Source: Cyanobacteria bacterium FACHB-502
GTDB taxonomy: Bacteria; Cyanobacteriota; Cyanobacteriia; Elainellales; Elainellaceae
Direction of reading: 5' to 3'
Assembly: GCA_014695325.1 (NCBI GenBank)
Contig: JACJNZ010000039.1
Location: 434,001 to 498,000, forward strand
Length of the DNA stretch: 64,000 nucleotides
Part shown: in pieces, positions 40,177 to 46,838 of the stretch
How the letters are laid out: each line of letters opens with the position of its first letter
How positions within the stretch are numbered: position 1 is the first letter of the stretch
Notes under the pieces: model-generated
Database searches by the model: none
The model's input: the letters and a program-made list of their open reading frames with translations, nothing else
What the model was told of the DNA's origin: nothing
Made by a program: the position numbers and the translations under genes

Positions 40177-40392
40177 AAAGTAGTCATAGTAACCCTTTGG
40201 CGTAAAGGTTTACCTATAGATTAGATCGATAAATTATTTGAAGGTGGCTATATTCGAGTCGCCAAATTGTCAGGCTGTTAAGGAAAACCTTTATTGATTA
40301 AGGTATTCACTTCTGAGTGTGTCTGATTTCGCCCAGGTTGAGCGGTATCGCTGTAGCCAATCGGCTGAAGGCAAAGTACAGGGATTTCACCT

Positions 40393-40428
40393 TTGTTTTG
40401 GGTAGAGCAGTTGTTTTGGATAGAGCAG
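40393..40428. repeat. 18-bp tandem duplication
   Basis: TTGTTTTGGGTAGAGCAG (40393-40410) is followed at once by TTGTTTTGGATAGAGCAG (40411-40428), one mismatch. Confidence 0.85.
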
Positions 40429-40493
40429 TTGTATCAAGCACTGCCCTCAGGTTTCTGGCTGAATGTGGACAGCGATGCCTGAAGTCGTGATGA

Positions 40494-40532
40494 ATTGTCA
40501 TTTGCACAAGGGATGGATTGTCATTTGCACAA
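40494..40532. repeat. 23-bp period direct repeat
   Basis: ATTGTCATTTGCACAA occurs at 40494-40509 and 40517-40532, about 50 bp upstream of the aldehyde dehydrogenase ATG, so it could be an operator or simply a duplication. Confidence 0.8.
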
Positions 40533-40579
40533 CATGGAGCAAGGGGTAGCCGGATGTGTTGGGGAAGTAGGGAAGGCAA

Positions 40580-42016
40580 ATGGTATTAACAGAGCTATTG
40601 ATTAACGGCGATCGTCGTCCAGCTGCTGCGGGAAAAACTACCCCTCTGACTGATCCGGCAACCGGAGCAGTGTGGGCAACGATCGCCTCGGCAGATGTGG
40701 AAGATGTAGATACGGCAGTGCGGGCAGCTGATCGCGCTCGGTCGGAGTGGCGCAGGGTGAATAGTCGCGATCGAACTCAAATGCTGCTCAGGCTGGCAAA
40801 CCTAATTCGCGAGAACGGGGAATCGCTAGCGCAGTTGGAAAGCCGCAATGTGGGTAAACCAATTCGCGATGCACGGGATGAAGTGAACCTGGCAGCAGAT
40901 TGTTTTGAATACTATGCGGGAGCGATTAACAAAATTGGTGGACAAACGATTCCCGTCGCGGCAGCGGGAACCCATCTCACGTTTCGCGAACCGATCGGCG
41001 TTTGTGGTTTGATTGCGCCCTGGAATTTTCCGATCGTCATTACTGCCTGGAAGGTTGCGCCTGCGCTGGCAATGGGCAATACGATCGTGCTGAAACCTGC
41101 TTCTCAAACGCCGCTGACTGCTCTGCAACTAGGAGAACTGGCACTGCAAGCGGGAATTCCTGCCGGGGTGTTTAACGTGATTCCAGGAGCGGGGGCAACG
41201 GTGGGCGATGCGATCGTGCGGCATCCGTTAGTCCGCAAGGTGTCTTTTACCGGATCGACCGAGATCGGAATGCACGTCATGAAGCTGGCAGCCGACGACA
41301 TTAAGCGCGTCACGCTGGAGCTGGGCGGCAAATCTGCCAATCTGATTTTTGAAGATGCTGATTTAGAAAAAGCCGTTCCCAAATCCGTATGGAGTGTGTT
41401 GGGCAATGCGGGTCAGGATTGCTGTGCTCGATCACGAATTCTCGTCCAGCGATCAATCTACGATTCGTTCATCGAACAATTAACGCAGCAGTTTAAATCG
41501 CTGAAGATCGGTTTACCGCTGGACGATTCCACCGAGTTAAGCTGTCTTGTCTCTGCGGCGCATCGCGATCGAGTGGCGGAATATATCCAAATCGGTCAAT
41601 CCGAGGGTGCAACGCTGGTTTGTGGCGGCAACGCTCCGACAGCGGATTTCCTGGCAAACGGCGCATATCTAGAGCCTGCGATTTTTACTGATGTGCATCC
41701 GAAAATGCGAATTGCTCAAGAGGAAATCTTTGGTCCGGTGGTCTGCATCATTCCATTTGATACCGCAGAAGAAGCGATCGCGATCGCCAATGATAGTTTC
41801 TATGGTTTGTCCGGCTCGATCTGGACGCGGGATATCAGTCGGGCGTTGCGGGTGGCAAAGGCAATCGAAACGGGGGTGCTGTCGATCAATACGGGGCACA
41901 GCGTTCACCTGGAAGCTCCCTTTGGCGGTGTCAAGCGCAGCGGATTGGGTCGAGAACTGGGCTTAAACGTGCTGGATCACTACAGCGAATTTAAGAGCGT
42001 GTTTATTGCGGAATAG
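40580..42016 (+). CDS. NAD(P)-dependent aldehyde dehydrogenase
   Basis: A 478-residue ALDH that oxidises an aldehyde to a carboxylate. Visible are IAPWNFPIVITAWKVAPALA (cofactor site), LKPASQTPLTAL, FTGSTEIG, the catalytic Glu in LELGGKSANLIFEDAD, the catalytic Cys in GNAGQDCCARSR, EEIFGPVVCI, and PFGGVKRSGLGRELG at the end. It is closest in look to betaine-aldehyde or gamma-aminobutyraldehyde-type enzymes, but the substrate cannot be read from sequence. Neighbours are an SDR oxidoreductase, a retinal protein and a gamma-glutamyl hydrolase, which allow either apocarotenal/retinal or polyamine/GABA chemistry. Confidence 0.94.
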   Translation: MVLTELLINGDRRPAAAGKTTPLTDPATGAVWATIASADVEDVDTAVRAADRARSEWRRVNSRDRTQMLLRLANLIRENGESLAQLESRNVGKPIRDARDEVNLAADCFEYYAGAINKIGGQTIPVAAAGTHLTFREPIGVCGLIAPWNFPIVITAWKVAPALAMGNTIVLKPASQTPLTALQLGELALQAGIPAGVFNVIPGAGATVGDAIVRHPLVRKVSFTGSTEIGMHVMKLAADDIKRVTLELGGKSANLIFEDADLEKAVPKSVWSVLGNAGQDCCARSRILVQRSIYDSFIEQLTQQFKSLKIGLPLDDSTELSCLVSAAHRDRVAEYIQIGQSEGATLVCGGNAPTADFLANGAYLEPAIFTDVHPKMRIAQEEIFGPVVCIIPFDTAEEAIAIANDSFYGLSGSIWTRDISRALRVAKAIETGVLSINTGHSVHLEAPFGGVKRSGLGRELGLNVLDHYSEFKSVFIAE

Positions 42017-42059
42017 CATTCTGGGCTACCAGTTCACAAGTTGGGCAACGGGCTAGCGT

Positions 42060-42098
42060 AAGTTAATCAGTTAAGTTAATCAGTTAAGTTAATCAGTT
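42060..42098. repeat. Perfect 13-bp tandem repeat, three units
   Basis: AAGTTAATCAGTT is repeated three times exactly in the gap between the ALDH and SDR genes, ending 19 nt before the SDR start. It lies in the SDR leader, so copy number could affect expression. Confidence 0.95.
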
Positions 42099-42117
42099 AA
42101 TTATTCAGGAACCGAAA

Positions 42118-42891
42118 ATGCGTCTAGAAAATAAAGTCGCTCTAATTACCGGGGCAGCCAGCGGCATTGGTCGCGAATCTGCCTTACTCTTTGCCAAAGA
42201 AGGTGCAAAAGTCGTTGTTTCAGATGTTAATGAAACGGCTGGACAGGAGACGGTAGAGAAGATTCGATCGAATAACGGGGAAGCGATTTTTGTAAAAGCC
42301 GATGTGTCTCAATCTGCCGATGCCAAAGCGATGATCGAAGCGGCTGAAAATACATACGGTCAGCTCAACGTCTTGTTTAACAATGCTGGAATTTTTCACG
42401 CAGCCGATAACTCAGTTCTGGATACCGAAGAAGATATCTGGGATTTGACAATGAATATTAACTTGAAAGGCGTGTTTCTCGGCTGCAAATATGGCGTTCC
42501 AGCACTGCTGCGATCGGGCGGCGGCTCAATTATCAATATGGCTTCGTTTGTGGCAGTGATGGGTGCGGCAACGCCTCAAATCGCCTATACAGCCAGCAAG
42601 GGCGGCGTTCTGGCAATGACCCGCGAAATCGCGATCGAGTTTGCCCGTCAGAAGATTCGCGCCAATGCTCTCTGCCCCGGTCCTGTCCAGACACCGCTCC
42701 TGGAAGAACTCTTATCTGATCCGGCACGGAAGCAGCGGCGCATGGTTCACATCCCCCCTGGTAGACTCGCGCAGGCAACCGATATCGCGCAGGCGGCTCT
42801 GTTTCTAGCAAGCGATGACGCTGCCTATGTTAACGGCACAACCTTCCTGGTGGATGGTGGCATTACCTCGGCTTACGTCACCCCCGAATAG
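42118..42891 (+). CDS. Short-chain dehydrogenase/reductase (classical SDR)
   Basis: A 257-residue classical SDR oxidoreductase. The cofactor motif is TGAASGIG (11-18), then NNAG (about 88-91), a Ser in MASFVAVMG, the catalytic YTASKGG, and the PG motif ALCPGPVQTPL. The Asp in VVVSDVN at the end of strand 2 favours NAD(H). The final VNGTTFLVDGGITSAY is standard. Substrate unknown. It follows the aldehyde dehydrogenase on the same strand by about 100 nt and converges on the rhodopsin gene. Confidence 0.93.
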   Translation: MRLENKVALITGAASGIGRESALLFAKEGAKVVVSDVNETAGQETVEKIRSNNGEAIFVKADVSQSADAKAMIEAAENTYGQLNVLFNNAGIFHAADNSVLDTEEDIWDLTMNINLKGVFLGCKYGVPALLRSGGGSIINMASFVAVMGAATPQIAYTASKGGVLAMTREIAIEFARQKIRANALCPGPVQTPLLEELLSDPARKQRRMVHIPPGRLAQATDIAQAALFLASDDAAYVNGTTFLVDGGITSAYVTPE

Positions 42892-42983
42892 CCTAAAATT
42901 CCAATCGGTTGGCCGCTTGTGAGGTGGACATCTTGCCTGCCAAGCTAAATGAACAACTGAACAATTCCCGTTTCTTACGTTTC

Positions 42984-43790
42984 TTAAAAGAGATAGGGCG
43001 ATCGTCTGCGTGGACTCGATCGTTGAGGCTTCCTGCCGAAATTGAAAAAAGAAAGGCGAAAGGCATCTCGGACGGATTCGCGTGGCGTTTCTATCCCTTC
43101 AGCATCATAGGTTTTCAGTCGGCGGAGACCGTTTAGATCCAGAACACTAAATCCGACTTTCGAGAAGATGGGCAGCAAGCAAAAGAGAAACGTATCGATC
43201 GTTTGATTAAATACTCCCCAGCCGGACGGACCTAAGATCCAGACGGTCGGATAGCTGATCCACAGCACGGTAAAGTAAGCGACAAGCTTGTCATAGTGCC
43301 TGGCAAGTTCTCTGGTCTGGAGCTGAGTTTTTGCCCGCAGCGGATTCCAGATGCCCCACAGCACAACCAGAAACGCGACCACCCCGCAGATATACCAGAG
43401 GTATCTGACCCAATCGCGCTCTGACAAATCTGCAATTAGCCCGGTCGCAATCACGATTACTTGCGTACTCATCAAAAAGCCAATCAGCGTCCAGTCTTTC
43501 TTTTTCAAATCGTGCATTGCCGTCCAGGACAGGGAGAGCAACAGCAAAGGCGTAGTCACAATCCAGTCGAGATAGCGGGCATAGTGGGTAATTTGTCCTG
43601 CCACTTCGAGCTTGCCCTGCCCGATCGCCATTGCCATATACGCCAACCCTGACCAGATCGGGATGAAGATAGCAACCAGATATTCGTACTGCGGCACACC
43701 CTTGGGATTGCGGCTCAGTATCCAGAAATACAGCGCACCGATCGCCATCACCGCAACGTAGCTCCAGTGCATCACCGTTTGCCAATCCAT
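42984..43790 (-). CDS. Sensory rhodopsin, Anabaena (ASR/xenorhodopsin) type
   Basis: A seven-helix retinal protein of 268 residues. Helix C reads ARYLDWIVTTPLLLLSLSW: Arg72, Asp75 (Schiff-base counter-ion), Thr79 and Ser86 where proton pumps have the donor Asp. Helix G reads FLFCLLPIFSKVGFSVLDL, with retinal Lys211 and Pro207 at the place of the bacteriorhodopsin Asp212. Asp75, Ser86 and the helix-G Pro are the marks of Anabaena sensory rhodopsin, which is photochromic and signals through a soluble transducer. A 50-residue basic cytoplasmic tail follows (ending RSSPRRRSPYLF). AGGAG precedes the ATG. No transducer gene is adjacent: the next gene downstream is the convergent SDR. Confidence 0.95.
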   Translation of the reverse strand: MDWQTVMHWSYVAVMAIGALYFWILSRNPKGVPQYEYLVAIFIPIWSGLAYMAMAIGQGKLEVAGQITHYARYLDWIVTTPLLLLSLSWTAMHDLKKKDWTLIGFLMSTQVIVIATGLIADLSERDWVRYLWYICGVVAFLVVLWGIWNPLRAKTQLQTRELARHYDKLVAYFTVLWISYPTVWILGPSGWGVFNQTIDTFLFCLLPIFSKVGFSVLDLNGLRRLKTYDAEGIETPRESVRDAFRLSFFNFGRKPQRSSPRRRSPYLF

Positions 43791-43820
43791 CGTGATCTCC
43801 TCTATCAGGGTTATGTATTG

Positions 43821-43848
43821 AATTGATTGGGTTTAATTGATTGGGTTT
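43821..43848. repeat. Perfect 14-bp tandem duplication upstream of rhodopsin
   Basis: AATTGATTGGGTTT occurs twice exactly (43821-43834, 43835-43848), followed by a degenerate third unit. It lies 30 nt upstream of the rhodopsin start, in the likely promoter or leader. Confidence 0.9.
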
Positions 43849-44020
43849 AATTTAATTGAGTTTGATTGCGTTATGGGTCGGGCTCGATATCCGGTTAAAG
43901 ATTCGATCGCAAAACAGGGCATAAGCGTGAGCCTGCTTAAAATGCGCGATCGCCGTTCGTGCAGTCCAGATCTTTTGATTTCGGCTATCATGCCTGATGA
44001 TGCGATCGGGCTACTACCTT

Positions 44021-44052
44021 CTAGAGGAAGAATTTGCTAGAGGAAGAATTTG
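44021..44052 (+). repeat. Perfect 16-bp tandem duplication
   Basis: CTAGAGGAAGAATTTG occurs twice in a row (44021-44036, 44037-44052), about 60 nt upstream of the hydrolase ATG. Each copy contains an AGAGGA ribosome-binding-like sequence. Confidence 0.95.
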
Positions 44053-44110
44053 TGATGTAACGCTGTCGCTCACGCAACTTCAAAAACGTTCTTCTAAACT
44101 GTCAAGTAAT

Positions 44111-44851
44111 ATGTCTGTCCCTCTGATTGGAATCACTGCCTATAGCCGCAACGAAGCTGGAGAAGTTTCCCTTCCCGGAGCTTATCTAGATGCCGTATTG
44201 CTTGCAGGTGGAACGCCGTTGATTCTGCCACCTCAGCCGATTACCGAAGCGCAGGTCGATCGCATTCTAGATTCGATCGATGGCTTGATTTTTGCTGGTG
44301 GCGGCGATATCAATCCGTCGATGTATGGTGGCGAAAATCATCCGACGCTGTATCTGATGGATCAAGAGCGAGATGAGTTTGAGCTGGCGTTAGCCCGTGC
44401 TGTGCTGAAGCGAAATTTACCCACGCTGGGTATTTGTCGAGGAATGCAGATTTTGAGCGTGGCAAGCGGGGCAGCTCTGATTCCCCATGTACCTGATGTT
44501 TATGGAGAGTCGATCGCCCACAGGCTAGATCATCCTCGTCGCCCGATTCATCATCCAGTCATGCTTGTCCCTGATAGCCAGATCGCTCAAATGATGGCCA
44601 ATTCGGAAGTCACCGTTATGTCATGGCATCATCAGGCAGTGCGGCAGGTTCCTCCCGGTTGGCGATCGGCGGCATCCGCATCCGATGGACTGGTGGAAGC
44701 GATCGAGCGAATCGACCAACCCTGGCAAATTGGGGTGCAGTGGCATCCCGAACTGTCTCCCGAAGATCCTGCTCATCAGCGCATTTTTCAGGCGTTTGTG
44801 CAGGCAGCAGCAGATTCAAAGCAAGCAGTAGCAGATTCAAAGCGGGGTTAA
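44111..44851 (+). CDS. Class I glutamine amidotransferase-like gamma-glutamyl hydrolase (peptidase C26, PuuD-like)
   Basis: This family cleaves gamma-glutamyl bonds, for example in gamma-glutamyl-GABA. The protein (246 residues) begins MSVPLIGITAYSRNE and has GGTPLILPP, IDGLIFAGGGDINPSMYGGE, the nucleophile elbow LGICRGMQILSVASG with the catalytic Cys, SWHHQAVRQVPPGW, and the His-Glu pair in GVQWHPELSPED. The frame opens further up at 43997, but ATG 44111 gives the canonical N-terminus. The C-terminus AADSKQAVADSKRG is encoded by a 21-bp duplication. With the ALDH it could suggest putrescine/GABA breakdown; other puu genes are absent here. Confidence 0.9.
   Translation: MSVPLIGITAYSRNEAGEVSLPGAYLDAVLLAGGTPLILPPQPITEAQVDRILDSIDGLIFAGGGDINPSMYGGENHPTLYLMDQERDEFELALARAVLKRNLPTLGICRGMQILSVASGAALIPHVPDVYGESIAHRLDHPRRPIHHPVMLVPDSQIAQMMANSEVTVMSWHHQAVRQVPPGWRSAASASDGLVEAIERIDQPWQIGVQWHPELSPEDPAHQRIFQAFVQAAADSKQAVADSKRG
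44804..44845 (+). repeat. 21-bp tandem duplication at a gene's 3' end
   Basis: Two 21-bp units, each containing AGCAGATTCAAAGC, encode the duplicated AADSKQ/AVADSKR tail of the hydrolase. Confidence 0.85.
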
Positions 44852-44963
44852 AATCCATCGATCGGCTCATTTTTAGGAATAAGCCTGTCCGCCTTTAGAT
44901 AGAAGAATGCGATCGACCAGGAGAGTAGTCTTATCACAATTACTGTGTCTGGGAAAACTCGCT

Positions 44964-45125
44964 ATGCAACGTTCTGGTAAAAGAGCAGACAATCAACCAA
45001 ACTATTTCATTGAATATCTGTCGCTTGCTCCTGTTTTAGCTGTTGTCTCCGTCTCCGTTGCGCTCTCCACCTTCATCATTATTAATTCCTACTTCCCCGA
45101 TCTACTGTTCCACCCCATGCCGTAG
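44964..45125 (+). CDS. psaJ: Photosystem I subunit IX (PsaJ) homologue, divergent
   Basis: A 53-residue protein with one membrane helix: FIEYLSLAPVLAVVSVSVAL, then STFIIINSYFPDLLFHPMP. The APV helix start and the FPDLLFHP terminus are the signature of PsaJ, a small membrane subunit at the edge of photosystem I near PsaF. The N-terminus is longer (MQRSGKRADNQPNY), and the Glu that canonical PsaJ has in the IEFNRFFP region (a reported chlorophyll ligand) is Ile here. The frame opens at 44907, but ATG 44964 gives family-like length. There is no psaF next to it; the usual order is psaF-psaJ. It may be a second or special-condition copy. Confidence 0.82.
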   Translation: MQRSGKRADNQPNYFIEYLSLAPVLAVVSVSVALSTFIIINSYFPDLLFHPMP

Positions 45126-45180
45126 ACCGTAGATTCAACTTCAGCTTCTATTTTGTTTAAAACTCAACGATCGATTCATC

Positions 45181-45219
45181 AATGGGAGAACGGAAGAAAT
45201 TCGGTTTCTCCCATTTTTT
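45181..45219 (+). terminator. Rho-independent terminator after psaJ
   Basis: AATGGGAGAA (45181-45190) pairs perfectly with TTCTCCCATT (45206-45215), with further partial pairing of CGGAA and TTCGG, followed by six T. Confidence 0.9.
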
Positions 45220-45244
45220 ATGTTTCTAATTTTTTATGTTTCTA
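45213..45244. repeat. Perfect 16-bp tandem duplication over the terminator tail
   Basis: ATTTTTTATGTTTCTA occurs twice (45213-45228, 45229-45244). The first copy contains the terminator's T tract, so the duplication doubles the T run. Confidence 0.95.
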
Positions 45245-45467
45245 AGTTGCATCCCAGCAAGCGTCTGCTTACAAAACTGACTATCAGCCTAAACGCTCTA
45301 AACTTTACCCAATACATGCTTAATCCGTCTGTCTAAGTACACTTTTGCCTTGCTAAATGCTTTTAGAAAAACATCGTTTAAGGTTCCAGGAACTTGCCGC
45401 CAGCCGCCTTGCCTTCTCGATAGAATTAACAAAGTAAACTTCTGTTAAGCAGACCTGCGAAACCAAC
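45245..45467. other. Intergenic region upstream of the MFS gene
   Basis: No gene or strong signal is visible. It presumably contains the promoter for the MFS gene. Confidence 0.4.
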
Positions 45468-45485
45468 TTGGATGGCAGCACCAAT

Positions 45486-46808
45486 ATGGCAGCACAAACC
45501 CCAAACTCGATCGCCTTTCTGCGCCATGCGGCAGCCCGTCCAATTTGGGTACAGGCGATCGGGCGATTGCTGTATCAGGTGGGCTATACGGCGATTCAGT
45601 TTTACACGCCGCTGCTGTTTGTGAGTCAAAAGGGGCTGTCTGCTACCACGGTTGGGGTTGCGCTTGGAGTCGGCTCGCTTGCAGGCGTGGTCGGGCATTT
45701 GCTGGGCGGGTATCTGGCGGATGCTCCTGCCTATGGGCGAAAGCGTGCCCTGCTGTTTGCAGCAATGTTGGCGATCGTCTCAGCCCTGATGCTGGCAGTC
45801 CTGCCCACCTTTGTGATGCTGATGGTTGCGAATTTGCTGCTGGGTTTGAGTGCGGGGTGTTACTGGACGGCGGCAGATGCGACTGTGGTGGATGTCACCC
45901 TGCCCGAACAGCGACAGGCTGCATTCGCACTGCTGGTTCTGGCAGATAGCGTGGGGGGCGGATTAGGCGTTTGGGGCGGCGGGATGATCGCTCAACAAAT
46001 GCAATGGCTATTTGGACTCAGTGCAGTGCCGATCGTGTTCTTTCTCATCCTGACTCAATTTGCGATGCGCGAAACTCAGGAATTTCAGCCGGGAGCCGAT
46101 CCGCTGAGCGGGTTTGGAATTGCCCTGCGCGATCGATCGCTGCTGCTGTTTGTCCTGGTGAATATTTTGTTTACGACCTACATTGCGCTGGTAAGCAGTA
46201 CACTGCCGCTTTATTTGACTCGCCTGAGTGCTGCCAATGCCGTTTCCCCAGAACAAACCGTGAGTGATGTGGCACAGCTTTTTACCGGCTGTTATATCGG
46301 GCTGGGAGCAGTTTTGCAACTCCCACTCGTGCAGGGGTTGCGCGGCTGGAGCAAGGTTCGTGCCCTGATGCTTTCGATGGGGCTGTGGGGGGCTGGCTTT
46401 CTGCTGGTTTGGCTAACAGGAGCAGCGTCGCTTCCTCTAGGCGGAATGATTGCGGCTCTTGCGGTTTTGTCGATCGCAAGCATCATTTATAAACCTTTTG
46501 CTCCGGCGATCGTGGCAGAATTTGCGCCTACTGCGCTGCGGGGCGTTTATCTAGCAATCAGCTATCAGTGCTGGTCGATCGGCTATTTTGTGGGACCGAT
46601 CGTGGGAGGTTGGGCGATCGATCAGGGGGTGGGTCAGCAGAGCTGGCTTTGGGCTGCCGGAACTACGCTGCTCGGTTGGGTTGGGCTTCAACGGCTTGCG
46701 CGGCATCCTGCCCAGAATTTTACCTTGCCGGATGAGCCAGAAACACAGATTGAACCAGACAGCTTAATCCAAGTAGCTGGCGGCTTTCCAGTCGAGGATG
46801 GGCGTTAG
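45486..46808 (+). CDS. Major facilitator superfamily transporter
   Basis: A 440-residue, twelve-helix inner-membrane transporter. Motif A is present as GYLADAPAYGRKRALLFA after helix 2 (GVVGHLLGG), and the second half repeats the fold (GGMIAALAVLSIASIIYKPF, LRGVYLAISYQCWSIGYFVG). The ISYQCWSIGYFVGPIVGG segment resembles drug or sugar exporters of the MDR-like group, but the substrate is unknown. The frame also allows a TTG start at 45468. ATGGCAGCA occurs in both places, so the start is not settled. It converges with the ABC exporter gene. Confidence 0.88.
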   Translation: MAAQTPNSIAFLRHAAARPIWVQAIGRLLYQVGYTAIQFYTPLLFVSQKGLSATTVGVALGVGSLAGVVGHLLGGYLADAPAYGRKRALLFAAMLAIVSALMLAVLPTFVMLMVANLLLGLSAGCYWTAADATVVDVTLPEQRQAAFALLVLADSVGGGLGVWGGGMIAQQMQWLFGLSAVPIVFFLILTQFAMRETQEFQPGADPLSGFGIALRDRSLLLFVLVNILFTTYIALVSSTLPLYLTRLSAANAVSPEQTVSDVAQLFTGCYIGLGAVLQLPLVQGLRGWSKVRALMLSMGLWGAGFLLVWLTGAASLPLGGMIAALAVLSIASIIYKPFAPAIVAEFAPTALRGVYLAISYQCWSIGYFVGPIVGGWAIDQGVGQQSWLWAAGTTLLGWVGLQRLARHPAQNFTLPDEPETQIEPDSLIQVAGGFPVEDGR

Positions 46809-46838
46809 CGATCGCCAATCAGCTGATGTAGTGCTAGC

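Larger units (their letters stand above)
40067..40579. other. Intergenic region with three separate tandem repeats
   Basis: About 510 nt without a supported gene. It contains tandem repeats at 40141-40176, 40393-40428 and 40494-40532. The minus-strand frame 40307-40579 exists only because of these repeats and is not accepted. Confidence 0.55.

Noticed and set aside
40307-40579. Minus-strand frame of 90 codons upstream of the aldehyde dehydrogenase
   Set aside because: Its codons run over the 18-bp and 23-bp tandem repeats, and no known motif appears.
42060-42098. Possible CRISPR-like array
   Set aside because: The units adjoin without spacers and are only 13 bp; no cas gene is near.
43291-43785. 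Minus-strand frame of 164 codons overlapping the rhodopsin
   Set aside because: It is a shifted-frame shadow of the rhodopsin gene, whose helices and key residues are in the other frame.
42984-43790. Rhodopsin as a light-driven proton pump
   Set aside because: The proton-donor place holds Ser86 and the Asp212 place holds Pro207, as in sensory rhodopsins, so pumping is not the first expectation.
43997-44110. N-terminal extension of the gamma-glutamyl hydrolase
   Set aside because: It consists of the 16-bp duplication and unrelated sequence; the family N-terminus starts at ATG 44111.
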